A DNA stretch of 64,000 nt from Oligoflexia bacterium (lineage in GTDB: Bacteria; Bdellovibrionota; UBA1018), in NCBI GenBank assembly GCA_014378465.1, contig JACMNQ010000034.1, forward strand, positions 1-64,000. Reading direction: 5' to 3'. This document shows positions 8,720 to 18,396 of the stretch, one piece after another. A program made the translations under genes and the position numbers. The notes beneath the pieces are model-generated. The model was not told where the DNA came from. It worked only from the letters and a program-made list of their open reading frames with translations, and made no database searches. The stretch's first letter is position 1, and each line of letters starts with the position of its first letter.

Positions 8720-10009
8720 TCAGAATCCGTAGCCGACGCTCAAGTGAGCGTCGTAGGCTTTGGCCACAAAATCGCCCGTCTTGCCGAGGTCGTTGGTTCC
8801 CGAGCCCGAAGCGCGACTGTACTCAAGAGCACCATCGAGAGTAATATTGCTCGCAATGACCTTTCCTGCGCCGATCACGAAGGTGTTTCCGGTACCTGGA
8901 GCGTCGAAGGCGGCGCGCGCATGATCGGTAGGGGTGACCTGAGTCGTCAATGCATAACCGGCACGAAGGACGGTGTCGGGCATGCAGTAGTGTTCAACGC
9001 CGAGGCGGAAGTTGTTCTGGTTTTTCCATCCTTGTACAAATGGAGTTGTAGCCAGGTTGCGAGTTCCAACGCCTGTCGCGGTGAAACTTCCGGTCAAATC
9101 AATCTGTTTGTCCACTGCATAGCGAGTGAACGTGTATTCAGGAATGATTCTGAATTTCTTTTCGGTTCCCACATCGTAGAAAGCACCGATCGAAATCTGA
9201 AGCGGAAACTCGCTCGAAGCGCTGGCGCTCTTATCAGCGATGGTGGTGGTCGCATCTGTGCCCGTACCGAGGCGAAGCTTTGCAGAGGTAATGTCCCCCT
9301 TAGCAATGAAACTGACCGGCGTCCTGACGTTGGCGCCAACTCCCCAGCCAGAATCTTTAGGAGCATACTGAGCTCCCAGACGGAAGCCGTTGTAGCGGGT
9401 AGCCGTCAGATTGTCGAGTTGAACCGCTTGAATTGCAGTCGCCGCGCTTCCGCCGACGGAAGCAAGTGCTGCGTGAACTTTTGAAATTCTCCAGGCTGCC
9501 CCGATTTTCAGAGCGTCAGTCACTGCATAACCTGCTCCGAGAGAAAATTCAGTGACTGCCAGATCCAGTTTGATGGGTTCTTTGAAGGTCGCATAGGCGG
9601 GACTGATGGCGCTGAAGTCAGTATTGTCGAACTGATTCTTCGATCCGCCGGTGACGAAATAACCGACGCCGACTGCCAGCTGGTCAGTCAAGTGATAGCT
9701 CGCCAGGGCCGCGCCTACAGGTGAGAAAGTGGTGTTACCATTGACAGTCGTTCCCGAGACAGCGATCGGTCCGCTGAATTTGGCAAAGGTCGGTGAGAAG
9801 TTCAAACTGACCGAAGCCATCTGACTGTTGTCTGCAAGTCCCGCAGGATTGAAGTACAGAGAGTCAGCGCCTTTGACGACGGAGCTCGCTGCCCCCACGA
9901 TGCCGGTATAATGACCTGACCAGAAAACGGTTTTTTCGAATCCAGCGGAGTGTGCAGTTGCGCCAATCAGCAGAGTGGCGACGACGGAACTCTTGAGAAG
10001 TTTTTTCAT
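8720..10009 (-). CDS. OmpP1/FadL-family outer-membrane transporter
   Basis: Members form 14-stranded barrels that pass long-chain fatty acids or other hydrophobic compounds across the outer membrane. The 429-residue product has a signal peptide (1-22, AHSA) and the family hallmark near the N-terminus: small-residue-rich plug segment followed by DSLYFNPAGLAD. The rest is typical barrel sequence ending in Phe. The ATG at 10009 is chosen because GGAGGG lies seven bases upstream; an in-frame ATG at 10024 overlaps that site. It is monocistronic with its own terminator. Confidence 0.9.
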   Translation of the reverse strand: MKKLLKSSVVATLLIGATAHSAGFEKTVFWSGHYTGIVGAASSVVKGADSLYFNPAGLADNSQMASVSLNFSPTFAKFSGPIAVSGTTVNGNTTFSPVGAALASYHLTDQLAVGVGYFVTGGSKNQFDNTDFSAISPAYATFKEPIKLDLAVTEFSLGAGYAVTDALKIGAAWRISKVHAALASVGGSAATAIQAVQLDNLTATRYNGFRLGAQYAPKDSGWGVGANVRTPVSFIAKGDITSAKLRLGTGTDATTTIADKSASASSEFPLQISIGAFYDVGTEKKFRIIPEYTFTRYAVDKQIDLTGSFTATGVGTRNLATTPFVQGWKNQNNFRLGVEHYCMPDTVLRAGYALTTQVTPTDHARAAFDAPGTGNTFVIGAGKVIASNITLDGALEYSRASGSGTNDLGKTGDFVAKAYDAHLSVGYGF

Positions 10010-10159
10010 ATCATGTCCCTCCATATAAGAAAGTTGAACTTCGTATTTGGCCGGATGCTCTCACCGAACAGCATTTACCTAAAGGGAAATTTGCCGCGAA
10101 CGAGTAATGAATGGAAGCGCTGCGTGACAAGATCCTCATCAACAATCACGAAAGTTCGT

Positions 10160-10209
10160 GAAAACGACCCACCTCTTGCAGTGGCTCCAGGTGCTGTGCG
10201 GTGGGTCGT
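10160..10209 (-). terminator. Probable terminator of the efflux operon
   Basis: A perfect 10-bp inverted repeat (10164-10173 with 10200-10209) with a 26-base loop lies 20 bp beyond the RND stop and is followed on the minus strand by TTT. The loop is long and the T-run short, so the call is moderate. A separate short palindrome (10147-10160) follows. Confidence 0.5.
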
Positions 10210-10228
10210 GATGAGGGGGGAGCGTGCT

Positions 10229-13200
10229 TCAGTTCTGCTCGACGGGCTTGGTTTCCTCGGCATTACTCGAAACAAAACGCGAAAACTTCGTTTTGGACCA
10301 AACTCTGAAGCGATCGATGAAAGAGTAGGCGGCCGGAACAACCACCAGGGTAAGCAGGGTCGAACTGATGAGCCCGCCGATGATGGCCACTCCCATGCTG
10401 GTGCGTTGACGAGAGGCTTCATTCAGGCCGATCGCAACCGGGATGGTGCCGGCAATCAAGGCCATCGTCGTCATCAGAATGGGACGAAGACGGGTTTTGC
10501 CTGCCTGGATGATGGCTTCTCGCCGCTCCATGCCAGAATCAATCAGCTGATGTGCCATATCGACGAGCAGGATCGAGTTTTTGGAAGCGACTCCAAGGAG
10601 CATGATGATTCCAATCATCGAGAAGATGTTGAGTGATTCATGGAAGAGCGCCAGCGAAACGAACGAGCCGCAGAACGCAAGGGGAAGGGCGAGCATGATC
10701 GACAGAGGGGTGACGAAGGATTCATACAGGCTTGCGAGAACGAGAAAGATGAAGAGCACGCCGAAGCCCATGGCCGTCACCATACCTTCACCGAGTTCCT
10801 GAAAATTCTCGGCCTGTCCGACGAACGCGAAAGTGACTCCTTCAGGAAGTTTCATTGAAGGATCTTTCTCGAACATCTTCGAGATCTCGTTCATGAGATC
10901 TCCGAGTCCCGCGCCGGGAGCGATGTCGGCCGTGATCGAGATGTAACGGGATCGGTCCTGGCGGGTGATCTTCGTCGGACCTTCCGTCTGAACCGGCTGC
11001 GCGACGTCCTGAAGTCTCACGAGATTGTAATTGATGTTCGGTACGAAGGTGCGGTTGAAGCTTTCCTTCAGATTGCGCTGGTCATCCTTGAGTCGCACCC
11101 GGATGTCGTATTCGAGTCCGTTCTCCCGGAACTTGGCCGGTGTGGAGCCTTCGATCTGCGTCCGCAGCTCAAGGCCAAGCACGCTCGTCGAGATGCCGAG
11201 CTCCTCCATGCGCTTTTTGTTCGGAACGACCTGAAATTCAGGTTTTCCGGAACGAAAACTCAGATCAACATCTTTCAGACCCTTGTTGTTTTTGAGGCGG
11301 TCGTAGACCTTCGTTCCCACTTTTTCCAGCTGCGCCTGATCCATGCCTTTGAGATTCATGGTGAAGGGGCGCTGGCCTCCGCCGACGGCGTCGTAGTCCT
11401 TGACCTTCGGATTGGCGTACGCGAATTCCTTGAGCTGGTTTCGGATCGCTTCCTTCACCTGGCTCGTGTTCACACCCGGTCTCTGCTTGGCCGGGATCAG
11501 ATTGACGTAGATGTCTGCCACGTTGGATTCGCCTTCGCGGCCGCCGACAGTCACGGCGGCGACGCGAACTTCCCGGTTGCTCCGGATGACCCGGTCAATT
11601 TTCGCGGAGAGCGCGGTCATGGAGTCGAGATCAGTCCCCGGGAGCATGTCCAGCCCCACGGAAAACTCACCGTTGTCCTGAGTGGGCAGGAAGGTCTTCG
11701 GTATCAACGTGAAGGTGGAACAGCTTGCAAGCGCGATCAGAAAGCTCGCGCCCAGCACGATGAACGGATGCTTCAGCGTGTATTTGATGAAACGTTCGTA
11801 TTTGTGCTCCAGCCAGGTCTGAAACTGGTCAAAAGTCCTGAGCATGGCGCCGACCGGAACTCCGATGGTGCGAGCGAAGAAGCCCGCGTCGGGATCCTTC
11901 GTGTGGGTGCCTGCCGTGTGGAGCTTTCCGGCGAAGTAAGCGGACAACATGGGTGCAATGGTCAAAGCGTCAAAGAGACTGATGGCCATGGCAAAGCAGA
12001 TGGTCAGACCGAACTCCTTGAAGAACTGGCCAACGACACCCTTGAGGAAGCCCACGGGCCCGAACACCGCGATCACGGCCAGAGTGGTGGCGATGACGGC
12101 GAGGCGAACTTCGGCGGTGCCTGTGCTTGCCGCCACCATCGGAGTCTCGCCCATTTCAATGTGTCGAAAGATGTTTTCGCGGACCACGATCGCATCATCG
12201 ATGAGGAGTCCGACTGAGAGACTGAGGGCAAGGAGGGTCATGATGTTGATCGTGAAGCCCGCAAGCGCCATCAGGATGAAGGCCCCGATGAGCGAGTTCG
12301 GAAGAGCCAGACCCGTGATGATGGTCGAGCGTCCGCTTCCGAGAAATAAAAAGACCACGACGACGGCCAGCACGATTCCGATGAGAATGGATTCTTTCAC
12401 GTCATCAACATTGGCTCTGATCCAGAGACTTCCATCGCGCACGACTCCGAGCTGCGGCTTGCCCGGCTGAGTGAGCATCTCCTGATTGATCTTGCCGATC
12501 TTCTTCTGGATCGCATCCGTGACGGCGATCGTGTTGGCGCCGGACTGTCTGAAGACATAAAGAAAAAGTGATTTTTCACCATTGATGAAAGTGCGCGATT
12601 TTTCGTCCTTCAGGGTGTCGACGACCGTGCCGACGTCATTGATGGTGGTGGGGACGTCACTGCCGAAGAAATTGACGACCGTCGAGCCGATGTCCTGTAG
12701 CGTCTTGAACTGTCCGACGGTGCGGAAGACGGTTTCGCGGCTGCCCTGACTGATTTTACCGGCGGGAACATTTTCACCCGCCGTGGACAGGCGATTGGCG
12801 ACTTGTGTGGTCGAGATCTCCCGGGCCTTCAGTTTATCCCGGTCCAGCGCAACGTGGATTTCGCGCTGGCGCCCGCCAAGGACTTCGACGAGTCCCACCT
12901 GATTGACCTGCTCCAGACGAGGGCGAATCACTTCGTTGGCGATGTCGTAGAGTTGATTGGGCGGCAGATCCGCTTTCACCGAAAGGATGAGAATCGGTTG
13001 ATCGGCCGGATCGATGCGACGAATGATGGGTTCCTTCACGTCGAGGGGAAGTTTGCTCTTCGTGGCGCCGGCGCGGTCACGAATCTGCTGTTCGGCGAAC
13101 TTGACGTCCGTTTCGAGAGTGAACTCGGCGATCACGGTGCTGATCCCCTCCTGGTTGATGGAGGAGAGGCGCTTGATGCCGGCGATCGTGCTCATTTCAT

Positions 13201-13405
13201 CTTCGAGGGGTTTGGACACGAGCGTTTCGATTTCGGCCGGGCCAGCACCCGGATAAGGCGTGGAGACCGTCACGACCGGGAAGATCACGTTCGGGAAGAG
13301 ATCGACTCCCAGCTTCTGCATGGAGAAAAGTCCCAGGGCCAGCATGATGACGACGATGCAGGTGATGAAGACGGGACGGCGGATGGATAGGTCGGCAAGT
13401 GACAT
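10229..13405 (-). CDS. RND efflux pump, HAE1/AcrB family
   Basis: Inner-membrane proton-driven exporter of drugs or other hydrophobic compounds. The 1058 residues match family length: TM1 near 10-30, two large periplasmic loops, and paired six-helix halves. Proton-relay residues are intact: Asp403-Asp404 in GLLIDDAIVVREN (TM4) and Lys942 in GVASKNSILLVD (TM10). It follows the tolC-like gene by 16 bp and is the last gene of the operon. No membrane-fusion (adaptor) gene lies in the operon or anywhere in the window, which is unusual for this class. Confidence 0.95.
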   Translation of the reverse strand: MSLADLSIRRPVFITCIVVIMLALGLFSMQKLGVDLFPNVIFPVVTVSTPYPGAGPAEIETLVSKPLEDEMSTIAGIKRLSSINQEGISTVIAEFTLETDVKFAEQQIRDRAGATKSKLPLDVKEPIIRRIDPADQPILILSVKADLPPNQLYDIANEVIRPRLEQVNQVGLVEVLGGRQREIHVALDRDKLKAREISTTQVANRLSTAGENVPAGKISQGSRETVFRTVGQFKTLQDIGSTVVNFFGSDVPTTINDVGTVVDTLKDEKSRTFINGEKSLFLYVFRQSGANTIAVTDAIQKKIGKINQEMLTQPGKPQLGVVRDGSLWIRANVDDVKESILIGIVLAVVVVFLFLGSGRSTIITGLALPNSLIGAFILMALAGFTINIMTLLALSLSVGLLIDDAIVVRENIFRHIEMGETPMVAASTGTAEVRLAVIATTLAVIAVFGPVGFLKGVVGQFFKEFGLTICFAMAISLFDALTIAPMLSAYFAGKLHTAGTHTKDPDAGFFARTIGVPVGAMLRTFDQFQTWLEHKYERFIKYTLKHPFIVLGASFLIALASCSTFTLIPKTFLPTQDNGEFSVGLDMLPGTDLDSMTALSAKIDRVIRSNREVRVAAVTVGGREGESNVADIYVNLIPAKQRPGVNTSQVKEAIRNQLKEFAYANPKVKDYDAVGGGQRPFTMNLKGMDQAQLEKVGTKVYDRLKNNKGLKDVDLSFRSGKPEFQVVPNKKRMEELGISTSVLGLELRTQIEGSTPAKFRENGLEYDIRVRLKDDQRNLKESFNRTFVPNINYNLVRLQDVAQPVQTEGPTKITRQDRSRYISITADIAPGAGLGDLMNEISKMFEKDPSMKLPEGVTFAFVGQAENFQELGEGMVTAMGFGVLFIFLVLASLYESFVTPLSIMLALPLAFCGSFVSLALFHESLNIFSMIGIIMLLGVASKNSILLVDMAHQLIDSGMERREAIIQAGKTRLRPILMTTMALIAGTIPVAIGLNEASRQRTSMGVAIIGGLISSTLLTLVVVPAAYSFIDRFRVWSKTKFSRFVSSNAEETKPVEQN

Positions 13406-13421
13406 GTGCGATCACCCTGAT

Positions 13422-14870
13422 TTACAGGGAGCCTCCAAAGAGTTTCATGCGTGCGAGGAGCTGAAGGACTTCGGCCTGGGACTGGACGCGGGCGAGCTCC
13501 GCCTGGGAAAGGTCCTGTTCAAAGAGCAGGACCTGATAGGTGGTGGTGCGGCCGCGGCCGAGGCGTTCGCGCTCGTAAGTCATCTTCTTCTGTTGAATCT
13601 TCTCGATCGCGATGGCAAGCCTGAGACGTTTCTTGGCCTGTTCGAACTGGTCGTTGAGATTTTTCCAGTCAATGTCCTGATCGAAGAGCCTCTTCTGGTA
13701 AGTGAGTTCCGCTCCGGATTTTTCCTTGGCCCAGCCCTTTTTCGCGTCGTTCAGGAGTCCCAGGTCGAGAGGCGCACTGAAGCGAAGTCCGATCGCGGAA
13801 GTCGGGCGACCGGAATGAAATGAATCGCCGATGGCATCAGAGACGCCCGGCTGCAGCCGACTGTTCATGGCATAGGCTGCGTAAACGTCGAGAGTTGGAT
13901 TGTTGCGGCTTGTGGCCACGACGGAATTGGCGACCGTCGCGATTTCGATCTGTTCCGCGGCTCGGACGTCTTCACGAATTCCGGCGCGAGCCGGCGCTTT
14001 GATTTCAGTGAGGCGATCCGGATCCAGGACGACGTTGATCGGCTCCAGAGCTTCGGTGACTTTTTCAGCGTCGATTCCGCGGGATTGATTGAAAGCGCGA
14101 GAAGTGTTGCGCTCCTGATCTTCCGCCGCCTGCAGCTCCAGTTTTCTGACTTCCTGATTGGCCTGAGCCTGGAACTGGTCGGATGAATCACCGAGCTGAA
14201 GCCGACTGCGTTTTCTGCTCCATTCCATCAGGCGATCCGCGCGGGCGAGCGACGAAGTTCGCACTTTGACCAGTTCACGGGCCGCCGAAAGATTCCAGTA
14301 GAGGACTTCGGCGTCCGTGCTCAGGCTCCTGGTGCGAAAGCTTTCCGTGAAATGGGAAGCCAGTGCATTGGCTTCAAGCAGTTCCTGGCTGGCCCGGATT
14401 TCAGAACCAAAGCCGTTCCGCCAGAGGGACTGCGTGAGCTCGATTGCGGGTTTGCCGGCATAGTAAGGAGGGATGCGAAGCCCCGAGTACTCGAAGAAAT
14501 CAAAGTCGTAATAGACTTTCGCCTGCAGGCCGAAGGAAGTCGCCTGGCTCACTCCGATTTCGTAGGCCCGGTTGACGACGCGTTGATAGGGAAAGAAGGG
14601 GCTGGGCTTGGCGTCGCTGGCATACTGAATCTTTCCGAAAAGCGTGGGAGTGTAGGCCAGTGAACTCTCTTTCGCGCGGAGCAGTGTGCCTTCAGCGGTC
14701 TCCCGTGCGCCTTTGAAGGCTTTGTTTCCTTCGTTCACCTGTCCGAGGTAGTGATCCAGAGTCAGGGTTTCAGCGGCGTATGTGCGCGGATCACAAAGGA
14801 GAGTGAGCAGAGTGAGCGCTCCCAGGAAAATGACGCTGAAGTTCAGGTGGAGGCAGGGGTCCTTTTTCAT
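13422..14870 (-). CDS. TolC-family outer-membrane efflux protein
   Basis: Outer-membrane channel partner of RND or type I export. The 482-residue product has a signal peptide (hydrophobic 12-30) and two long helical repeats typical of TolC proteins, with alpha-helical coiled segments around 190-250 and 390-450 and barrel strands between. Its ATG overlaps the stop of the tetR gene (ATGA), so translation is probably coupled. Placed directly upstream of the pump gene, it is the expected exit duct for it. Confidence 0.9.
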   Translation of the reverse strand: MKKDPCLHLNFSVIFLGALTLLTLLCDPRTYAAETLTLDHYLGQVNEGNKAFKGARETAEGTLLRAKESSLAYTPTLFGKIQYASDAKPSPFFPYQRVVNRAYEIGVSQATSFGLQAKVYYDFDFFEYSGLRIPPYYAGKPAIELTQSLWRNGFGSEIRASQELLEANALASHFTESFRTRSLSTDAEVLYWNLSAARELVKVRTSSLARADRLMEWSRKRSRLQLGDSSDQFQAQANQEVRKLELQAAEDQERNTSRAFNQSRGIDAEKVTEALEPINVVLDPDRLTEIKAPARAGIREDVRAAEQIEIATVANSVVATSRNNPTLDVYAAYAMNSRLQPGVSDAIGDSFHSGRPTSAIGLRFSAPLDLGLLNDAKKGWAKEKSGAELTYQKRLFDQDIDWKNLNDQFEQAKKRLRLAIAIEKIQQKKMTYERERLGRGRTTTYQVLLFEQDLSQAELARVQSQAEVLQLLARMKLFGGSL

Positions 14871-15478
14871 GGGATGATTCCTTCGATCAGGCTTTTGGAG
14901 ATCTGTTGGACGATGGATTCGCGGTAGGCCGGATCCTTGATGGAGGAGTGAAACAATTCGAGATGAAGTGAATCCATGCGGACGATGTTCGTGAGGCTTC
15001 CCATGAAGAGCATGGAGTGGATGTGGCAGTCGACATCAGCGCGAATCAGCTTGCGCGCCCGGGCGCCTTCAAAGAACCGGATCAGTGTTTCAAAAACCTT
15101 GACGAAGACATTGATGAAGATGTCCTTGATCAGGATCATTTCGCCGCCGCACTCCCTGTGAATGATCGTCGAAAGGTCCGGCTCCTGAACGTGGCAGAGC
15201 AGAAACTCCTCACAGAAAAGCTGGATGCGGAGTCGAAGATCCTCGACGGATTCAGGTACCTTGAGCATGCGCTCGGCGGCAGCCAGCCGATCGATTCCAA
15301 AACGCTCCACGCACGCGCGGTAAAGGTTTTCCTTCCCCTCAAAATGATAGCTGACCAGACTGACATTGACGCCCGCGGCTTCGGCGAGCTCCTTGACGGT
15401 GGCGCCATCATAGCCGCGTCTGGCAAAGACGGTTCTGGCTGCACTGAGGAGTGCTTCACGAGTGTCAGATTTGGTCAT
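14867..15478 (-). CDS. TetR/AcrR-family transcriptional regulator
   Basis: A 203-residue repressor-type protein. The helix-turn-helix lies at about 25-48 (TVKELAEAAGVNVSLVSYHF), followed by the typical KENLYRACVERFG helix. The C-terminal ligand domain is divergent as usual. First gene of the tetR-tolC-RND operon, so it probably controls its own operon; the ligand may be a pump substrate. The ATG at 15478 is the only good start, and the AT-rich 60 bases upstream are the likely promoter and operator region. Confidence 0.92.
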   Translation of the reverse strand: MTKSDTREALLSAARTVFARRGYDGATVKELAEAAGVNVSLVSYHFEGKENLYRACVERFGIDRLAAAERMLKVPESVEDLRLRIQLFCEEFLLCHVQEPDLSTIIHRECGGEMILIKDIFINVFVKVFETLIRFFEGARARKLIRADVDCHIHSMLFMGSLTNIVRMDSLHLELFHSSIKDPAYRESIVQQISKSLIEGIIP

Positions 15479-15613
15479 GACGCCCAGTATTAAGCTGGCT
15501 GTTCAAAAAATTCAAATTTTTATTTGAAAAGACTCGGTGCCAACTTGTACGAAAGTTGAAAGTCGAGGCTTCCCCGGGCCGGCGTCAGAGCGTGCTCAGA
15601 TTCAGAATCAGAT

Positions 15614-16366
15614 TCAGAAGTTGAATGCTTTGATCGCGCCGTCGTCGTTACTGCCAGCGGGAGAGATCGGAATGGATTCGTTGGGTCTCACTGCCGATTT
15701 GCGTGCGGGTGAATGCTTCTGCTCATCATGGACTTCAGCCCGGACTTCGTTCCTGGGTTCGGCACTCAGCTCCTCGGCTGCAGGCAAACGCGCGACCGAC
15801 GGAGAAGAAGCCCCGTTTTCGGGACTTCCATCCGGGTAGAGCTGAGCGGGGGCCGCATCCAGTCTGAATTCAGCGAGGTGTCCGGAGAGTCCATTGTTTG
15901 AAATGATGATCTTGTCAAAATCCGCTTCAGAGAGGTCCCGGTAAGTCTTGAAACCTTCCTGAAAGGGAACGCCAAGAATTGCCCGACGGATGAGCGGAGC
16001 GGCAGAACCCTGCAGTCTGTAACCGATCACCATGACGGGCTTGTCCTTGTTTCTCTTGTCGAGTTTCAAGGAGAGGCCTCTCAGGCTGTTCTTCGGATAG
16101 ACATGAATTTCAAGATTGCCTTCCCATTCGATCACGTCAACTCGCTTGCCGGATTTTCCAACGCCGTCGAGGCGATCATATTCTTCTTCTTCGGCGGCCA
16201 GGGCCTGCTGCCCCTGCTGCCCAGGCTTCAGACCTGACTTCATTGCCGCTTGGGCCGCTTGGGCCGTTTGTGCAGAGATCAAAGGAAGTGCAAAGGCGGA
16301 AAGGATCGCCAGGTTGAGGAAGTTCAGAAAGAGGCGCGATCCAGGACTTGATTTGACGTGATTCAT
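15614..16366 (-). CDS. Secreted protein of unknown function
   Basis: Unrecognised 250-residue protein. Signal peptide with hydrophobic core about residues 15-30 and Ala-rich cleavage area. The central part (about 75-165) is mixed strand and helix and looks folded; the C-terminal third is Pro/Ser/Glu-rich and likely disordered. GGAGAA lies seven bases before the ATG at 16366, which favours it over the ATG at 16378. It is upstream of tetR on the same strand but separated by 135 bp, so it is probably a separate transcript. Confidence 0.6.
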   Translation of the reverse strand: MNHVKSSPGSRLFLNFLNLAILSAFALPLISAQTAQAAQAAMKSGLKPGQQGQQALAAEEEEYDRLDGVGKSGKRVDVIEWEGNLEIHVYPKNSLRGLSLKLDKRNKDKPVMVIGYRLQGSAAPLIRRAILGVPFQEGFKTYRDLSEADFDKIIISNNGLSGHLAEFRLDAAPAQLYPDGSPENGASSPSVARLPAAEELSAEPRNEVRAEVHDEQKHSPARKSAVRPNESIPISPAGSNDDGAIKAFNF

Positions 16367-16591
16367 TGATTTCTCCACATACTTTCAGCGCAAGTCCTGA
16401 GTCTACCTGCGCCGTGGAGCTCCAGGAATGAGTCACTATCGACACGCCTCAATTAGCGGTGGCGAAATCCCGCTGCAGGGATGCGGTCCCCGGCGGTGCT
16501 GGCATCGGGCATTGCAATCGGAGCTGCGCCCGGACCACCACTTCAAATCGGAGTTGCACGCGTTCTTGCAGCTGAGTTATAGCTTTCAATC

Positions 16592-18274
16592 ATGGCACAA
16601 AAATTTGCGTTTACAATGCAGGGAGTTAGCAAGATCTACCCTGGCAACAAACAGGTTCTTCGCGACATTTATCTTTCCTATTACTACGGCGCGAAAATCG
16701 GAGTTCTGGGCTTGAACGGTTCTGGCAAATCCACGTTGCTGAAGATCATGGCCGGCGTCGAAAAGAACTTCAACGGTGAAGCCAAGCCGGGTGAAGGCAT
16801 CACGGTCGGCTACCTGCCTCAGGAGCCCGTGCTCGATGAAGACAAGAACGTGAAAGAAAACGTTCAGCAGGCCATGGGCGATCTCGTCAAGTGGCTCAAA
16901 CGGTTTGAAGACATCGGCAATCAGTTCGCCGATCCCGATCTGGATCCTGACAAGATGGACAAGCTGCTCACCGAGCAGTCCGAGCTTCAGGAAAAGATCG
17001 AGCATGCGAATGGCTGGGATCTCGACCGCACTCTTGAGATCGCGATGGACGCCCTTCGCCTTCCGCCTTCTGAATCTTCAGTCAAGAATCTTTCCGGTGG
17101 AGAAAAACGCCGCGTCGCGCTTGCGAAACTTCTGCTTCAGAAGCCGGATATCCTGCTTCTTGATGAGCCCACCAATCATCTGGACGCGGAGTCCGTGGGT
17201 TGGCTTGAGCAGTTTCTGCAGCGCTATCAGGGTACGGTCATCGCCGTGACCCATGACCGCTACTTTCTGGACAACATCGCTGGCTGGATTCTGGAGCTGG
17301 ACCGTGGTCACGGAATCCCCTGGGAAGGAAACTACTCTTCCTGGCTCGAACAGAAACACAAGCGTCTGGAGGCCGAAGAGAAGTCCGAAACCAAACGCCA
17401 GAAAGCTCTGGAGCGGGAGTTGGAATGGATTCGCATGAGTCCAAAAGCTCGTCAGGCCAAGAGCAAAGCTCGCGTGAGCGCTTACGACAAGCTGGTTTCT
17501 GAGGATCGTCCGGAACGTGCCGAAGAAGTGGAAATTTACATTCCTTCCGGCCCACGTCTCGGAAATCTGGTATTTGAAGGAACGAACCTCAAGAAATCCT
17601 TCGGCGAGAAGGTTCTGTTTGAAGACTTCTCCTTCAATATTCCTCCCGGCAGTATCGTGGGCATCATCGGCGGCAACGGCGCCGGCAAGACCACGTTGAT
17701 GAAAATGCTCACGGGGCAGGAAAAACCTGACTCCGGCTCGATCAAGATCGGGGATTCCGTCAAGATTGCCTACGTGGATCAGTCCCGCGACTCATTGGAT
17801 CCTGAAAGGTCCGTCTGGGAAGAAATTTCTGATGGAAAGAATGAAACGATCCTGCTCGGCAACAAGGAAGTTCAGTCGCGAGCGTATTGCGCCCGGTTCA
17901 ACTTCACAGGCGGAGATCAGCAGAAGAAAGTCGGCATGCTTTCAGGAGGGGAGAGAAATCGCCTGCATCTCGCGAAAATTCTCAAATCCGGCGGCAACGT
18001 GCTGATTCTCGATGAACCGACCAACGATCTGGACGTGAACACTCTCCGTGCGCTCGAAGAAGCGCTGCTTTCGTACACGGGCTGCGCCCTGGTCATCAGC
18101 CATGATCGCTGGTTCCTGAACCGCATCGCCACGCACATCATGGCTTTCGAAGGTGAGAGCAAGGTCGTGATGGTCGAAGGCAACTATCAGGACTACGAAG
18201 AAGACAAAAAGAAGCGCCTGGGACCTGAAGCCGTTCAGCCCCATCGCGTGAAGTTCAAGAAGCTGACTCACTGA
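16592..18274 (+). CDS. ettA: Energy-dependent translational throttle protein EttA
   Basis: EttA is an ABC-F ATPase that binds the ribosomal E site and gates the first peptide bond according to the ATP/ADP ratio. The 560 residues match EttA closely in length. Two ABC domains are complete: Walker A GLNGSGKST (40-48), signature LSGGEKRR, Walker B LLLDEPTNHLD; then GGNGAGKTT, LSGGERNR and LILDEPTNDLD. The charged linker between them (about 245-320) is the P-site tRNA interaction motif. Weak ribosome-binding site. A strong terminator follows. Confidence 0.95.
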   Translation: MAQKFAFTMQGVSKIYPGNKQVLRDIYLSYYYGAKIGVLGLNGSGKSTLLKIMAGVEKNFNGEAKPGEGITVGYLPQEPVLDEDKNVKENVQQAMGDLVKWLKRFEDIGNQFADPDLDPDKMDKLLTEQSELQEKIEHANGWDLDRTLEIAMDALRLPPSESSVKNLSGGEKRRVALAKLLLQKPDILLLDEPTNHLDAESVGWLEQFLQRYQGTVIAVTHDRYFLDNIAGWILELDRGHGIPWEGNYSSWLEQKHKRLEAEEKSETKRQKALERELEWIRMSPKARQAKSKARVSAYDKLVSEDRPERAEEVEIYIPSGPRLGNLVFEGTNLKKSFGEKVLFEDFSFNIPPGSIVGIIGGNGAGKTTLMKMLTGQEKPDSGSIKIGDSVKIAYVDQSRDSLDPERSVWEEISDGKNETILLGNKEVQSRAYCARFNFTGGDQQKKVGMLSGGERNRLHLAKILKSGGNVLILDEPTNDLDVNTLRALEEALLSYTGCALVISHDRWFLNRIATHIMAFEGESKVVMVEGNYQDYEEDKKKRLGPEAVQPHRVKFKKLTH

Positions 18275-18300
18275 GAGTCCGGCGGAACAGATGAAATCCG

Positions 18301-18343
18301 GAGCCTCTTCTCCCGCGACGGGGAAGGGGCTCTTCTCATTTCA
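18301..18343 (+). terminator. Terminator of ettA
   Basis: A 13-bp stem (18301-18313 with 18320-18332, two T-G wobbles) with a short loop is followed by TTCTCATTTC. It is 26 bp beyond the ettA stop. Confidence 0.8.
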
Positions 18344-18396
18344 GTGGGACCTGACTGACGAAGGACAGCCGAACACGGGTGGGCCGAAACCCAATG

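Noticed and set aside
8693-9484. 263-residue plus-strand frame opposite the FadL-family gene
   Set aside because: It is antisense to a well-supported porin gene and begins in its terminator; composition is that of a shadow frame.
10147-10160. Palindrome CACGAA-AG-TTCGTG as an operator
   Set aside because: It lies between the probable RND terminator and the FadL-family gene's upstream region; a regulatory role cannot be supported, and such short palindromes are common.
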